Assembly (NCBI RefSeq): GCF_013449375.1
Contig: NZ_JACDRR010000011.1
Location: forward strand, 186,001 to 250,000
Source: Pectobacterium sp. CFBP8739
GTDB lineage: Bacteria; Pseudomonadota; Gammaproteobacteria; Enterobacterales; Enterobacteriaceae
Direction: 5' to 3'
Length of the DNA stretch: 64,000 nucleotides
Positions within the stretch are counted from its first letter, which is position 1; every line of letters starts with the position of its first letter. The notes under the pieces were generated by a model. The model worked only from the letters and a program-made list of their open reading frames with translations. It did not search any database and was not told the origin of the DNA. Both the position numbers and the translations under genes were made by a program. Below, in pieces: positions 1-8,844 of this stretch.

Positions 1-1
1 G

Positions 2-1036
2 GTCAATCAGCCTTTTGACGGCTGGCAGGACATGCTGCCGAAAATAGAGCAGGTGCCCGGCGTGGCAGCCGCAGCGCCTTATATCAATTTCACTGGGCTG
101 TTGGAGAACGCTGCCAAACTTCAGGCGGTTCAGGTAAAAGGCGTCGATCCGCAGCAGGAGAAACGTCTTAGCGCGTTGCCCAACTATGTGCTTAATGATG
201 CCTGGCAGCGGTTCCGCGCGGGCGAACAGCAGGTCATTATTGGGCAAGGCGTGGCAAAGGCGCTGAATGTGGCTGAGGGGGATTGGGTTACGGTGATGAT
301 CCCGAACAGTGATCCGGAAATGAAGCTGATGCAGCCTAAACGTATCCGGCTGCACGTCAGTGGCATTTTACAACTGAGCGGCCAGCTCGATCACGGTCTG
401 GCGCTGATTCCGCTTGCCGATGCCCAGCAGTATCTGGATATGGGACAGAGCGTAACGGGGATCGCGATCAAGGCTAAGGATGTTTTTTCTGCCAATAAAT
501 TGGTGCGTGATGCGGGCATGGTCACAAAGGCCTATGTCACTATTCGCAGTTGGATTGGCACCTATGGTTATATGTACCGAGATATCCAGATGGTGAGAAC
601 TATCATGTATCTGGCGATGATCCTGGTGATTGGCGTGGCCTGTTTTAATATTGTGTCAACGCTGGTAATGGCGGTGAAAGACAAAAGTAGCGATATCGCC
701 GTCCTGCGTACGCTGGGAGCGTCAGATGGCATGATTCGGGCTATCTTTATTTGGTACGGACTATTGGCTGGGCTACTGGGTAGCGTGATAGGCGCGGTGA
801 TTGGCGTGATCGCGACCTTGCAATTGACGCCGATTATTCACGGCATTGAATCTCTCATCGGCCATAAACTGCTGTCCGGCGACATCTATTTTATCGATTT
901 TCTACCGTCGGAACTGCACCTGATGGATGTCTTTATCGTATTAGGAACGTCGTTGGTACTGAGTCTGATTGCCAGTTGGTATCCTGCACGGCGCGCCAGC
1001 CGGATTGACCCTGCCCGCGTGCTGAGCGGACAGTAA
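2..1036 (+). CDS. lolE: Lipoprotein-releasing system permease LolE (5' end outside window)
   Basis: LolE is an inner-membrane subunit of the LolCDE ABC transporter, which extracts outer-membrane lipoproteins from the inner membrane and passes them to LolA. The reading frame is open from base 2, so the N-terminus, with the first membrane segment, lies outside the window; 344 residues are visible of about 414 in E. coli. The visible part starts in the periplasmic domain. It then has the C-terminal FtsX-type permease domain with three hydrophobic segments, starting near the motif [20 protein letters not shown], and ends in the typical tail with [17 protein letters not shown]. The following nagK and cobB match the E. 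coli lolCDE-nagK-cobB order, which separates LolE from its paralogue LolC. Confidence 0.95.
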   Translation, partial: VNQPFDGWQDMLPKIEQVPGVAAAAPYINFTGLLENAAKLQAVQVKGVDPQQEKRLSALPNYVLNDAWQRFRAGEQQVIIGQGVAKALNVAEGDWVTVMIPNSDPEMKLMQPKRIRLHVSGILQLSGQLDHGLALIPLADAQQYLDMGQSVTGIAIKAKDVFSANKLVRDAGMVTKAYVTIRSWIGTYGYMYRDIQMVRTIMYLAMILVIGVACFNIVSTLVMAVKDKSSDIAVLRTLGASDGMIRAIFIWYGLLAGLLGSVIGAVIGVIATLQLTPIIHGIESLIGHKLLSGDIYFIDFLPSELHLMDVFIVLGTSLVLSLIASWYPARRASRIDPARVLSGQ

Positions 1037-1120
1037 ACCAAGTCAACGCACATGCGGCTTGAGAGATGGTGGAAATAATCCCTATCGTGTGGGAAAGCGA
1101 TCACACCCTAAGGAGCAGTC

Positions 1121-2035
1121 ATGTACTACGGTTTTGACATGGGCGGCACGAAAATTGAGCTGGGCGTGTTCGATGCGGCATTGAACAAGGTGTGGCAAAA
1201 GCGGGTGCCGACACCGCGCAATCATTATGATGAGTTGCTCACCACGCTGGTTGATCTGGTTTATGAAGCGGATGCACAAACCGGAGTACAAGGAAAGGTC
1301 GGTATCGGCGTACCGGGAGTACAAACGGGCGATAACGGCGCGCTATTTACTGCTAACCTGCCTGCGACGATGGGAAAACCGCTGCGTACGGATTTGTCAC
1401 AGCGTTTGCAGCGGGATGTTCGCCTCAGCAACGATGCCAACTGTTTTGTGCTGTCTGAAGCCTGGGACGCGGAGTTTCGTTCGTATCCTGTCGTGTTGGG
1501 GATGATTCTGGGCACGGGGTTGGGGGGCGGTCTGGTAATTAACGGGCGTCCGGTTGAGGGGCGCAACGGCATTGCCGGTGAGTTTGGTCATATCCGCCTG
1601 CCGTCCGACGCGCTGGATATCATCGGTGCCGACATTCCCCGCGTGAAGTGTGGCTGCGGGCAATTTGGCTGTATTGAGAATTATATTTCTGGGCGCGGTT
1701 TTGAATGGCTGTACGAACATCTGTATGGCGAAGCCCTGCCAGCGGTGACTATCATCCGGCACTATCGTGGCGGCGAGGAAAAAGCGCTGGAGTTTGTCGA
1801 TCGTTTTATGGATTTGTTGGCGGCTTGTCTGGGTAACCTGCTGACCCTGTTTGATCCCCATCTGCTGGTGTTGGGCGGTGGCCTGTCGAATTTTGATGAA
1901 ATTTATCAAATTTTGCCGATGCGTCTTCCTGCACGACTTTTACCGATTGCGAAACTGCCACGCATAGAGAAAGCGCGTCACGGTGATGCGGGCGGTGTAC
2001 GTGGCGCGGCGTTGCTACACTTAATGGATAACTAG
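1121..2035 (+). CDS. nagK: N-acetyl-D-glucosamine kinase NagK (ROK family)
   Basis: NagK phosphorylates N-acetylglucosamine recovered from peptidoglycan turnover to GlcNAc-6-phosphate in the cytoplasm. The 304-residue protein has the ROK-family layout: an N-terminal phosphate-binding motif ([13 protein letters not shown]), the catalytic region SNDANCF near residue 105, the glycine-rich [10 protein letters not shown] near 130, and the zinc-binding motif [10 protein letters not shown] near 177. The start is supported by a strong Shine-Dalgarno AAGGAG seven bases upstream. It lies 84 bp after lolE and 11 bp before cobB, so it probably shares transcription with both, as in E. coli. No anomaly seen. 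Confidence 0.96.
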   Translation: MYYGFDMGGTKIELGVFDAALNKVWQKRVPTPRNHYDELLTTLVDLVYEADAQTGVQGKVGIGVPGVQTGDNGALFTANLPATMGKPLRTDLSQRLQRDVRLSNDANCFVLSEAWDAEFRSYPVVLGMILGTGLGGGLVINGRPVEGRNGIAGEFGHIRLPSDALDIIGADIPRVKCGCGQFGCIENYISGRGFEWLYEHLYGEALPAVTIIRHYRGGEEKALEFVDRFMDLLAACLGNLLTLFDPHLLVLGGGLSNFDEIYQILPMRLPARLLPIAKLPRIEKARHGDAGGVRGAALLHLMDN

Positions 2036-2046
2036 CTGGAGAAAGA

Positions 2047-2877
2047 ATGTATACGCGTCAACGATTAGGGCGGTTTCATAAGGGAAAGCGACTGCGGCAA
2101 CAGCGTCTTCGTGCGCGTATTTTCCATCGTGATTATCTGGCCGCAAGCGAAGTGAAAAAACCGCGCGTGGTGGTACTGACGGGCGCTGGCATTTCAGCCG
2201 AGTCCGGCATTCGTACCTTTCGCGCAACCGATGGCCTGTGGGAAGAACACCGCGTCGAAGATGTCGCCACACCTGAAGGTTTTCAGCGCAACCCTGAACT
2301 GGTGCAGGCGTTTTATAACGCCCGCCGTCGTCAGCTACAGCAGCCGGAAATTGTACCGAATGCTGCGCATCTGGCATTGGCGAATCTGGAAACGATGCTG
2401 GAAGATAACTTTCTGCTGATTACGCAAAATATCGATAACCTGCATGAGCGTGCTGGTAGCAAGCGCATCATTCATATGCACGGTGAGCTGCTGAAAATAC
2501 GCTGTAGCCAAAGTGGGCAGATTTTTGAGTGGACGGACGATCTCGCCGTTGGCGAACGTTGCCACTGCTGTCAATTCCCCGCGCTTTTACGCCCTCATGT
2601 GGTGTGGTTTGGTGAAATGCCGCTGCACATGGACAAGATTTACCATGCGTTGTCGCAGGCTGATTACTTTATTGCGATTGGCACATCGGGGCATGTGTAT
2701 CCCGCAGCAGGCTTTGTCCATGAGGCCCATTCACATGGTGCCTACACGCTGGAACTGAATCTGGAACCCAGCCAGGTAGAAAGCCAGTTTGATGAAAAAA
2801 TCTATGGCCCCGCCAGTACCGTCGTGCCCGAGTTCGTCGCGGCCTGGCTGACGCGTGGTCAAAGCATCACGTTTTAA
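2047..2877 (+). CDS. cobB: NAD-dependent protein deacylase CobB (sirtuin)
   Basis: CobB removes acetyl and succinyl groups from lysines using NAD+, and is known for reactivating acetyl-CoA synthetase. The 276-residue protein carries the NAD-binding motif [14 protein letters not shown] near residue 40, [12 protein letters not shown] near 125, the catalytic His145 in HMHGE, and zinc-ligand cysteines including the CHCC cluster at 172-175. The basic N-terminal extension ([21 protein letters not shown]) matches the long form of the E. coli protein, supporting the start at 2047, which has GGAG in the upstream gap. It is the last gene of the lolCDE-nagK-cobB block; a weak stem followed by a T-run lies near 2915-2955. 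Confidence 0.95.
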   Translation: MYTRQRLGRFHKGKRLRQQRLRARIFHRDYLAASEVKKPRVVVLTGAGISAESGIRTFRATDGLWEEHRVEDVATPEGFQRNPELVQAFYNARRRQLQQPEIVPNAAHLALANLETMLEDNFLLITQNIDNLHERAGSKRIIHMHGELLKIRCSQSGQIFEWTDDLAVGERCHCCQFPALLRPHVVWFGEMPLHMDKIYHALSQADYFIAIGTSGHVYPAAGFVHEAHSHGAYTLELNLEPSQVESQFDEKIYGPASTVVPEFVAAWLTRGQSITF

Positions 2878-2911
2878 GCGTCCGCAAAAAGCTTTAAACG
2901 CCCGCAAAAAG

Positions 2912-2953
2912 AGAAAACGTCATGAATCGTATGAAGACGGCGTTTTTTCTTTC
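2912..2953. terminator. Weak hairpin with T-run after cobB
   Basis: An imperfect stem (AAAACGTC about 2914-2921 against GACGGCGTTTT about 2936-2946) is followed by TTTTTTCTTTCC on the plus strand. It would end the nagK-cobB transcript. The same stem read on the minus strand has weaker T content. Just upstream, the words CGTCCGCAAAAAG and CGCCCGCAAAAAG form a near-perfect direct repeat across the cobB stop (2879-2912). Confidence 0.4.
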
Positions 2954-3165
2954 CTATCGTTGCCGCAGCAGCATTCGTCAAGCTGATCGAACGGCAACAT
3001 GGCGGTATGGTTAAAGAAACAATATTCACTCTCGCTACAGCGCGTATGCGCCGCGGTTTCTGTCGGCGAATCCGCCTGCGGCTGTTGGCTGTCATGGCGT
3101 GATGATGTTCCATGATGTGGCCGTGTTCCATGAAAAGATAAGGTTCGTCGGAAAAAGCCTAGCAT
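2920..3165 (-). CDS. Possible small cysteine-rich protein, unrecognised
   Basis: An 81-residue frame starts at an ATG preceded by GGTGGGG with about eight bases of spacing, a usable ribosome-binding site. The N-terminal half is rich in His, Arg, Ser and Gln. The C-terminal half contains Cys residues (EYCFF and the triplet DECCCGND). There is no clear signal peptide or membrane segment, and I do not recognise a family. It sits in a gap of nearly 500 bases that is otherwise empty, and an overlapping frame (2874-3131) is also open, so it may be chance. Low confidence. Confidence 0.22.
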   Translation of the reverse strand: MLGFFRRTLSFHGTRPHHGTSSRHDSQQPQADSPTETAAHTRCSESEYCFFNHTAMLPFDQLDECCCGNDRKEKTPSSYDS

Positions 3166-3212
3166 AGCGTTACCCCACCGTATCCCATCAAGGTATTAAT
3201 GAGACACTTTCC

Positions 3213-3235
3213 TTGATGAGAGTTGTTCTCATCAA
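3213..3235. promoter_or_regulatory. Perfect 9-bp dyad, candidate operator
   Basis: The arms TTGATGAGA (3213-3221) and TCTCATCAA (3227-3235) are perfect reverse complements with a 5-bp centre (GTTGT). There is no T-run, so this looks like a protein-binding dyad rather than a terminator. It sits between the headless CRP/FNR-type ORF and the small cysteine-rich ORF. Its outer ends TTGAT and ATCAA resemble FNR half-sites but are much too far apart for one FNR dimer. Confidence 0.4.
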
Positions 3236-3273
3236 TGTAAGCTAAGCGTAGTTGATTATCCGGTAAGGCGGGA

Positions 3274-3287
3274 ATGACAATTGTCAA
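3274..3287. promoter_or_regulatory. CRP/FNR-superfamily-type dyad, downstream copy
   Basis: ATGACAATTGTCAA contains the perfect 12-bp palindrome TGACAATTGTCA and fits a TTGAC-N4-GTCAA pattern at 9 of 10 defined positions. Dyads of this shape are bound by members of the CRP/FNR superfamily. A second site with the same spacing lies at 3540-3553, over the start of the CRP/FNR-type ORF. Confidence 0.4.
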
Positions 3288-3349
3288 AATGTATATCCAA
3301 AATTGTTCTATTCACTCGTTATGCCTGAGTCGACAAAGGGGTAGATCGA

Positions 3350-3553
3350 TTAGAACGTCCGTCTGGCGTCTGCCGCCGGCTCTTTTAGATAATGCAGATT
3401 GCACAATGCCACCTGATGGCTCCGATAGGTAATGTGGCCTTGTCGCTTCCAGTCGGACATCAATCGGCTCAATGTCTCACCGCGCATCCAGTCATGCTGA
3501 AACAGCACGTCACCGTATTCATCGGGCGATAGCGCTTTTTTGACAAATGTCAT
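3350..3553 (-). pseudogene. Headless CRP/FNR-family DNA-binding domain
   Basis: The 67-residue frame reads as the C-terminal helix-turn-helix domain of a CRP/FNR regulator. The segment DVLFQHDWMRGETLSRLMSD aligns with the family pattern DIANYLG-x-SRETVSRLL, followed by WKRQGHI and the short beta wing. The roughly 150-residue cyclic-nucleotide-like sensor domain that should come first is absent, and the DNA where it would lie holds the oppositely oriented methyltransferase gene. It is therefore either a decayed remnant or a free-standing DNA-binding domain. No good Shine-Dalgarno is visible at the ATG, which itself sits inside the dyad at 3540-3558. I favour a remnant but am not sure. Confidence 0.45.
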
Positions 3554-3558
3554 TTGTC
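3540..3558. promoter_or_regulatory. CRP/FNR-superfamily-type dyad over the HTH start codon
   Basis: TTGACAAATGTCAT (3540-3553) fits TTGAC-N4-GTCAA at 9 of 10 defined positions. It overlaps a larger perfect dyad with arms GACAAAT (3542-3548) and ATTTGTC (3552-3558). It lies about 110 bases before the methyltransferase start and covers the minus-strand ATG of the HTH remnant, a natural place for divergent control or autoregulation. Confidence 0.42.
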
Positions 3559-3663
3559 CTTTCGACGAAGGCTATTACCATTAAGTTAGTAAATGAAAAT
3601 AATAATCACTTGCATGAATTCAGCAAGCCAAATCACGGTGCGCTGAATCCGAGGGAACAGAGT

Positions 3664-4428
3664 ATGAGCGATCATGAAGCAGGACATAAATTTTTAGCCC
3701 GCTTGGGGAAAAAACGTCTGCGCCCCGGCGGCAGGAAAGCAACCGAGTGGCTGCTCAGTCAGGCTGAGTTCCGGCAGGACAGCGTAGTGCTGGAGGTCGC
3801 TTGCAATATGGGCACGACGGCGATGGAAATTGCGCGCCGTTTTGGCTGTCAGGTTATCGGCGCGGATATGGATAAAGCGGCGTTAGAGAAGGCGCAGGAA
3901 AATGTCGCGGCAAACGGCCTGGCATCGCAGGTCACGATTATGCAGGCGAATGCGCTGGAGCTGCCGTTTCCCGATAATCACTTTGACGTAGTGATTAATG
4001 AAGCCATGCTGACGATGTATGCCGACAAGGCCAAAAGCCGCATCATTGCCGAATATTATCGCGTGCTGAAACCGGGTGGACGCCTGATTACCCACGATAT
4101 TATGCTGCTCTCCGAGAAGGATACCGGCGCATTACAGGCGGTGGAACAGATGCATAAAGCGATCAACGTGCATGCGCAGCCGATGCTGCGTGAGTGCTGG
4201 GTGACGCTGTTTCAGGAATGTGGTTTTAGCAAGGTCAACTACGATAGCGGTGCTATGACGCTGCTGACGCCACAGGGGCTGATTTATGATGAAGGGCTGG
4301 CTGGCGCGGCACACATCGTAAAAAATGCGCTGAAGAAAGAAAACCGCGATATGTTCTTCAACATGTTTCATACCTTCCGTCGCAATCGGAACCAGCTTAA
4401 CTATATTGCGGTATGCAGCACGAAGTAG
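3664..4428 (+). CDS. Class I SAM-dependent methyltransferase, substrate unknown
   Basis: A 254-residue Rossmann-fold methyltransferase. Motif I is VLEVACNMGTTAMEIA (about residues 40-56) and the acidic end of beta-2 is VIGADMD. Motif IV is NHFDVVINEAML and the post-motif is LKPGGRLITHDI. It resembles small-molecule methyltransferases of the UbiE/TehB type, but the substrate cannot be told. I chose 3664 because GAGGGAACAG lies just upstream and the 39 extra residues of the longer frame (from 3547) look non-coding. It has its own divergent regulatory region with CRP/FNR-type dyads and sits where E. coli has ihfA before btuC. Confidence 0.85.
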   Translation: MSDHEAGHKFLARLGKKRLRPGGRKATEWLLSQAEFRQDSVVLEVACNMGTTAMEIARRFGCQVIGADMDKAALEKAQENVAANGLASQVTIMQANALELPFPDNHFDVVINEAMLTMYADKAKSRIIAEYYRVLKPGGRLITHDIMLLSEKDTGALQAVEQMHKAINVHAQPMLRECWVTLFQECGFSKVNYDSGAMTLLTPQGLIYDEGLAGAAHIVKNALKKENRDMFFNMFHTFRRNRNQLNYIAVCSTK

Positions 4429-4563
4429 TGGCCGTATTGCTTTTGGCTGTGTAGCGGTAACAAGGAAAAAGCGTGTAAGGCAGGCGAAATCGTTTAACAT
4501 ACGTGACAGAACGTTATCTTAATTGCGCTTTTTATTGCGCCGGATTCCTTGTTACGGTGAACA

Positions 4564-5601
4564 ATGCAGCCATCATCGCCGGGTGATACCCCGCTAAAGC
4601 ACGCGACGCCGTTGCCTCACTACAGTCAGCTAAAACAACAGCAGTACCGACGCGATCGTCGGAGTCTGATACTGCTGTTGGTGTTTCTCGTGCTTACGCT
4701 GGTCGTCAGTCTGTGCGCCGGAGAGCGCTGGATTTGGCCGACGGCTTGGCTGGATGATGCTCAGCAACTCTTTGTCTGGCAACTGCGTTTGCCCAGAACG
4801 CTGGCTGTGATGCTGGTGGGCGCCAGTCTGGCGATGTCAGGCACCGTGATGCAGGCGGTTTTTGATAACCCATTGGCGGAACCAGGTCTGCTGGGCGTCG
4901 CGAACGGCGCAGGCGTAGCCTTAGTGCTGGCGGTACTGCTGGGACAGGGATTGCTGCCCGTCTGGACGTTAAGCCTGAGCGCGATTGCAGGCGCGCTGCT
5001 GATTACCTTTCTGTTGCTCCATTTTGCCCGCCGTCATATTTCCAACACCCGTTTATTACTCATCGGCATTGCGCTCGGGATTATCTGTAGCGCAGTGATG
5101 ACTTGGGCCGTCTATTTCAGTACCAGTCTTGATTTACGCCAGTTGATGTACTGGATGATGGGGGGCTTTAGCGGCATTGATTGGCGGCACGGCTGGCTGA
5201 TGTTGGCGCTCTTGCCGGTGTTACTGTGGTTGAGCCGTCAGGGAACCGTGCTGAACGGGTTGGCGTTGGGTGAGATTCAGGCGCGTCAGTTGGGCATTCC
5301 GGTCTATCGCTGGCGTACGATTCTCGTACTGATTATGGGCGTACAAGTTGGGCTGAGCGTGGCGCTGGCTGGCATCATCGCGTTTATTGGCTTGGTGATC
5401 CCACACATGTTACGGCTGTGCGGACTGACCGATCAGCGTTATTTATTAACGGGCTGTGCGTTGGCTGGCGGTGGCGTTCTTTTGCTGGCGGATACCGTTG
5501 CGCGCGTGGCGCTGAGTTCAGCCGAGTTGCCGATAGGCGTGGTTACCGCTACGCTGGGATCGCCATGGTTTATCTGGTTGTTATTACGGAATCGGCTGTA
5601 G
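4564..5601 (+). CDS. btuC: Vitamin B12 ABC transporter permease BtuC
   Basis: BtuC is the polytopic inner-membrane subunit of the BtuCDF cobalamin importer. The 345-residue protein has the FecCD-family pattern of about ten membrane spans: a first span after a 25-30 residue cytoplasmic leader, the motif [34 protein letters not shown], and the coupling region [14 protein letters not shown] with [14 protein letters not shown]. The N-terminus is about 15-20 residues longer than in E. coli, so a later start is possible. btuE and btuD follow, as in E. coli btuCED. No cobalamin-riboswitch structure was recognised upstream. Confidence 0.94.
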   Translation: MQPSSPGDTPLKHATPLPHYSQLKQQQYRRDRRSLILLLVFLVLTLVVSLCAGERWIWPTAWLDDAQQLFVWQLRLPRTLAVMLVGASLAMSGTVMQAVFDNPLAEPGLLGVANGAGVALVLAVLLGQGLLPVWTLSLSAIAGALLITFLLLHFARRHISNTRLLLIGIALGIICSAVMTWAVYFSTSLDLRQLMYWMMGGFSGIDWRHGWLMLALLPVLLWLSRQGTVLNGLALGEIQARQLGIPVYRWRTILVLIMGVQVGLSVALAGIIAFIGLVIPHMLRLCGLTDQRYLLTGCALAGGGVLLLADTVARVALSSAELPIGVVTATLGSPWFIWLLLRNRL

Positions 5602-5651
5602 CGAGAGGCCTGTTTTATCCATTCTTATTGATCATTAAAGGGAGCAAAACG

Positions 5652-6203
5652 ATGAGCACTGAAATCTATGCTATTCCGCTGACCACTATCGACGGGAAAG
5701 CGACAACGTTTGAGGCATTTAAAGGGCAGGTGGCTTTAGTTGTTAACGTTGCCTCGCAATGCGGCCTGACTAAGCAATACGATGCGTTGGAAAAACTCTA
5801 TGAGACCTATCGTGACAGAGGTCTGGTTGTGTTGGGGTTCCCTTCCAATGAGTTTGCCGGGCAGGAACCAGGATCAGAAGAAGAGATTCAGGCATTCTGC
5901 CGTGGGACGTTTGGTGTTCAGTTCCCGATGTTCAGCAAAATTGAAGTGAATGGCGAGAATCGCCATCCTCTGTACCAACTGCTGATTCGTGAACAGCCGG
6001 AAGCCAACGGAACCTGGAAAAGTGACTTTTTTGCTCGTTTGGTTAATAAAGGTCGTAAGCCTAAAAATCCAGAAGACATTCTGTGGAATTTTGAAAAATT
6101 CCTGGTGGATCGCGAAGGGCGTGTGATTGATCGTTTTGCACCGGATATGGCACCTGATCATGACACCATCGTGAAAGCGATCGACGATGCGCTGGCAAAA
6201 TAA
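5652..6203 (+). CDS. btuE: Thioredoxin/glutathione peroxidase BtuE
   Basis: A 183-residue glutathione-peroxidase-family enzyme that reduces hydroperoxides. It has the NVASQCGLT active-site motif with cysteine in place of selenocysteine (about residue 37), the resolving region GFPSNEFAGQEPGSEEEIQAFC, and WNFEKFLVDREG near the C-terminus. Gln and Trp of the catalytic tetrad are present. The start follows GGGAGCAAAACG. It lies between btuC and btuD and touches btuD directly, but E. coli work shows BtuE is a peroxidase and is not required for B12 uptake. Confidence 0.95.
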   Translation: MSTEIYAIPLTTIDGKATTFEAFKGQVALVVNVASQCGLTKQYDALEKLYETYRDRGLVVLGFPSNEFAGQEPGSEEEIQAFCRGTFGVQFPMFSKIEVNGENRHPLYQLLIREQPEANGTWKSDFFARLVNKGRKPKNPEDILWNFEKFLVDREGRVIDRFAPDMAPDHDTIVKAIDDALAK

Positions 6204-6980
6204 GTGACGCAGCAGACTTCCCCGGTATTACAGCTGCGGCAGGCTGGCGTCTCGCCACGGTTGTCGCCGACAACGGCGGTGTGTCGTCGCGGTGAGTTGC
6301 TGCATATCATTGGCCCGAATGGGGCAGGGAAGAGTACCCTGCTGGCAAGAGCGGCAGGCCTGCTGGCGGGGGAAGGCGAGATCGATCTGGCTGGTACGCC
6401 GCTGTCGCAGTATACAGCGGCGGATTTAGCCGTACGACGCGCCTATCTGGCACAGCAGCAACCTCCTCTGGCGCTGATGCCAGTGTTTCAGTATTGGCAG
6501 TTGCATCAACCGCCGCTGGCTCAGGAAAATGCGGTCGAAAAGGTGGTGCATTTCCTGGCAGAACGCCTGATGTTAACCGATAAGCTGGCGCGCCCGCTCA
6601 CGCAGCTGTCGGGGGGCGAGTGGCAGCGCGTTCGGCTGGTGGCGGCGCTGTTGCAGATTTGGCCGACCCTCAATCCGCACGCGTGTCTACTGCTGTTGGA
6701 TGAACCGACTAATAGCCTCGATGTGGCGCAGCAAGCGGCACTGGATGTGCTATTGAACGAACTCTGCCGTTTGGGGATTGCGGTCGTGGTTTGCGCCCAC
6801 GATCTGAACCATAGCGCTCACCATGCGGATCGCGTATGGCTGCTGTCGGCTGGTGCTGTGGTGGCACAGGGCGAGACGGCGGGGGTGATGCTGCCGGAGG
6901 TGCTGTCTCCTGTATTCGGTGTCGCGTTCCAGCGGCACGTGGTCGATGGTAGAAATTGGATCATCACGCGTAGCGCCTGA
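6204..6980 (+). CDS. btuD: Vitamin B12 ABC transporter ATPase BtuD
   Basis: BtuD is the ATP-hydrolysing subunit of BtuCDF. The 258-residue protein has Walker [11 protein letters not shown]-loop region AYLAQQQPP, signature LSGGEWQRV, Walker B CLLLLDEPTNSLD and switch histidine in VVVCAHDLNHSAHH. The start is a GTG immediately after the btuE stop, which implies translational coupling; it is the first possible start matching the E. coli N-terminus. The protein is a few residues longer than the 249-residue E. coli form. Confidence 0.94.
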   Translation: MTQQTSPVLQLRQAGVSPRLSPTTAVCRRGELLHIIGPNGAGKSTLLARAAGLLAGEGEIDLAGTPLSQYTAADLAVRRAYLAQQQPPLALMPVFQYWQLHQPPLAQENAVEKVVHFLAERLMLTDKLARPLTQLSGGEWQRVRLVAALLQIWPTLNPHACLLLLDEPTNSLDVAQQAALDVLLNELCRLGIAVVVCAHDLNHSAHHADRVWLLSAGAVVAQGETAGVMLPEVLSPVFGVAFQRHVVDGRNWIITRSA

Positions 6981-7091
6981 CTACTGATGCGAGAAAATGG
7001 CGTCGTCAGAAAATAGGAAAAATCGCCTTTACTTGCCAGAGGCCCCGATTAAACGCTAAATTAATCCAATACCTAGCATTTTCAAACGCTA

Positions 7092-7106
7092 GAGGCCTAT
7101 GGCCTC
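7092..7106. other. Short GC-rich dyad before nlpC
   Basis: GAGGCC-TAT-GGCCTC forms a six-bp dyad, followed by GGCGGTTTTATGG. It may be a weak end for btuCED transcription or part of the nlpC leader. The T-run is too short for a confident terminator. Confidence 0.25.
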
Positions 7107-7127
7107 GGCGGTTTTATGGTAATCGCG

Positions 7128-7604
7128 ATGATACGTCTACGACATGCTTTGATCCTCGCCAGCCTGATTTTAGTCGGCTGTAGCAGTAGTCGGCATAATA
7201 ATCCGCCGCCGAATGCGCGCCTGAGCGATTCGATTATGGTGATGGCGCAGCTAAACGATCAACTTGGGCAATGGTACAGAACGCCTTACCGCTATGGCGG
7301 ACTGGATCGTAACGGCGTCGATTGTTCCGGTTTCGTCTATCTGACGTTTCGCGATAAGTTCGGCATGCAGTTGCCGCGCACCACGGAAGAACAAACCGAA
7401 CTGGGCGAGCGTGTTGACCGTGATAATCTATTACCGGGTGATTTGGTCTTTTTCAAAACGGGCAGCGGCAGCAGTGGGTTGCACGTCGGCATTTATGACA
7501 AAGACGACCAGTTTATTCATGCCTCCACCAGCCAAGGCGTAATCCGTTCGTCTTTGGATAACGTGTACTGGAAGCGGGCTTACTGGCAGGCTCGCCGCAT
7601 CTAA
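7128..7604 (+). CDS. nlpC: NlpC/P60-family lipoprotein endopeptidase NlpC
   Basis: A predicted outer-membrane lipoprotein of the NlpC/P60 family, which cleaves the gamma-D-Glu to diaminopimelate bond in peptidoglycan. The N-terminus is a lipoprotein signal with lipobox LVGC. The catalytic triad is visible: Cys66 in [11 protein letters not shown], His in GLHVGIY and His in QFIHAST. I chose 7128, giving 158 residues, because [18 protein letters not shown] makes a standard signal peptide; an in-frame ATG at 7116 would add four residues and cannot be excluded. It follows btuD as in E. coli. Confidence 0.92.
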   Translation: MIRLRHALILASLILVGCSSSRHNNPPPNARLSDSIMVMAQLNDQLGQWYRTPYRYGGLDRNGVDCSGFVYLTFRDKFGMQLPRTTEEQTELGERVDRDNLLPGDLVFFKTGSGSSGLHVGIYDKDDQFIHASTSQGVIRSSLDNVYWKRAYWQARRI

Positions 7605-7651
7605 TTTTCCTTCCTTATTCTGTTTTGTTGACAGCATGGAGCTATTCACTC

Positions 7652-8668
7652 ATGTCCTCTCTGCGTTTACTCATCTCTGACTCTTACGATCCTTGGTTTA
7701 ACCTAGCCGTTGAGGAGTGCATCTTTCGCCAGATGCCCACCACGCAGCGAGTGCTGTTTTTGTGGCGCAATGCGGAAACGGTGGTGATTGGTCGCGCCCA
7801 GAACCCGTGGAAAGAGTGCAATACGCGACGGATGGAAGAGGATGGCATCAAGTTGGCACGGCGCAGCAGCGGTGGTGGGGCGGTCTTTCACGATCTCGGG
7901 AATACCTGTTTTACCTTTATGGCCGGCAAACCGGAATACGATAAAAGCGTTTCAACGCAGATTGTTCTGGATGCACTCAGTTCGCTGGGATTAAAAGCTA
8001 GCGCCTCGGGCCGTAACGATCTGGTGGTAGAAACCACGGACGGCGTACGCAAGGTGTCCGGTTCTGCCTATCGCGAAACCAAAGATCGCGGCTTTCATCA
8101 TGGCACGCTGTTGCTGAATGCGGATCTGAGCCGCTTAGCCGATTATTTGAACCCAGATGTTAAGAAGCTACAGGCGAAAGGGATTACGTCTGTGCGTTCC
8201 CGCGTCGCGAATCTGGTGGAATTGCTGCCTTCTGTCGATCATCAGATGATTTGCCAGGCGGTGACGCAGGCCTTCTTTGATTATTTCGGCGAACAGTGCG
8301 AACCGGAAATCATCTCGCCTTCCGCCTACCCGGATCTACCGGGATTCAGTGAACAGTTTGCGCGTCAAAGTAGCTGGGAATGGAACTTCGGTCAGGCACC
8401 GGATTTCTCGCATTTACTCGATAACCGCTTTACCTGGGGCGGGGTTGAATTACATTTCGATGTGGAGCGCGGCGTGATCGTCCGCGCGCAGATTTATACC
8501 GATAGCCTGAACCCAGCACCGTTAGAAGCACTTGCCTCCGCATTGCAGGGAACGGCATATCGCCCGGAAGCCTTGGCGGCAGCGTGTCAGGCACTGATTA
8601 CCGCTTTCCCTGAACAGCAAAACGAATTGCAGGAACTGGCCGATTGGCTGGCGCAGAGTTTGCGTTAG
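7652..8668 (+). CDS. lplA: Lipoate-protein ligase A
   Basis: LplA activates exogenous lipoate with ATP and attaches it to the lipoyl domains of 2-oxo-acid dehydrogenases and the glycine cleavage H protein. The product from 7652 is 338 residues, the same as E. coli LplA. It shows the biotin/lipoate ligase motif [20 protein letters not shown] (about residues 70-89), the catalytic lysine region VRKVSGSAY and the C-terminal accessory domain. GGAG stands about ten bases before the chosen ATG; an upstream in-frame TTG at 7625 lacks support. In E. coli lplA maps elsewhere, so its position beside nlpC and selO is a lineage rearrangement. Confidence 0.95.
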   Translation: MSSLRLLISDSYDPWFNLAVEECIFRQMPTTQRVLFLWRNAETVVIGRAQNPWKECNTRRMEEDGIKLARRSSGGGAVFHDLGNTCFTFMAGKPEYDKSVSTQIVLDALSSLGLKASASGRNDLVVETTDGVRKVSGSAYRETKDRGFHHGTLLLNADLSRLADYLNPDVKKLQAKGITSVRSRVANLVELLPSVDHQMICQAVTQAFFDYFGEQCEPEIISPSAYPDLPGFSEQFARQSSWEWNFGQAPDFSHLLDNRFTWGGVELHFDVERGVIVRAQIYTDSLNPAPLEALASALQGTAYRPEALAAACQALITAFPEQQNELQELADWLAQSLR

Positions 8669-8700
8669 ACGCCCTGTTTTTCTCAACGCATCGATGATAA

Positions 8701-8734
8701 GGAAACGTAAGGGAAATAATACCCCTGCGTTTCC
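8701..8734 (+). terminator. Hairpin after lplA
   Basis: GGAAACG (8701-8707) pairs with CGTTTCC (8728-8734), and a GGG/CCC pair extends the stem inward. The tail TCCGTGTTAATTTC is only partly T-rich, so termination may be inefficient. Confidence 0.5.
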
Positions 8735-8844
8735 TCCGTGTTAATTTCATTACCATCCCTCTACACTTTCTGCATACCCGTTAGTCGTTGTGTGGTGAGC
8801 GTATGGCTCTCTTCACCTGAACAGGGTGGTACTAGGGAGACAGG

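Noticed and set aside
3547-3663. N-terminal extension of the methyltransferase from 3547
   Set aside because: The extra residues are low-similarity, start inside a dyad, and the ATG at 3664 has a better ribosome-binding site.
4429-4563. Cobalamin riboswitch before btuC
   Set aside because: The gap is too short and no B12-box-like sequence was seen.
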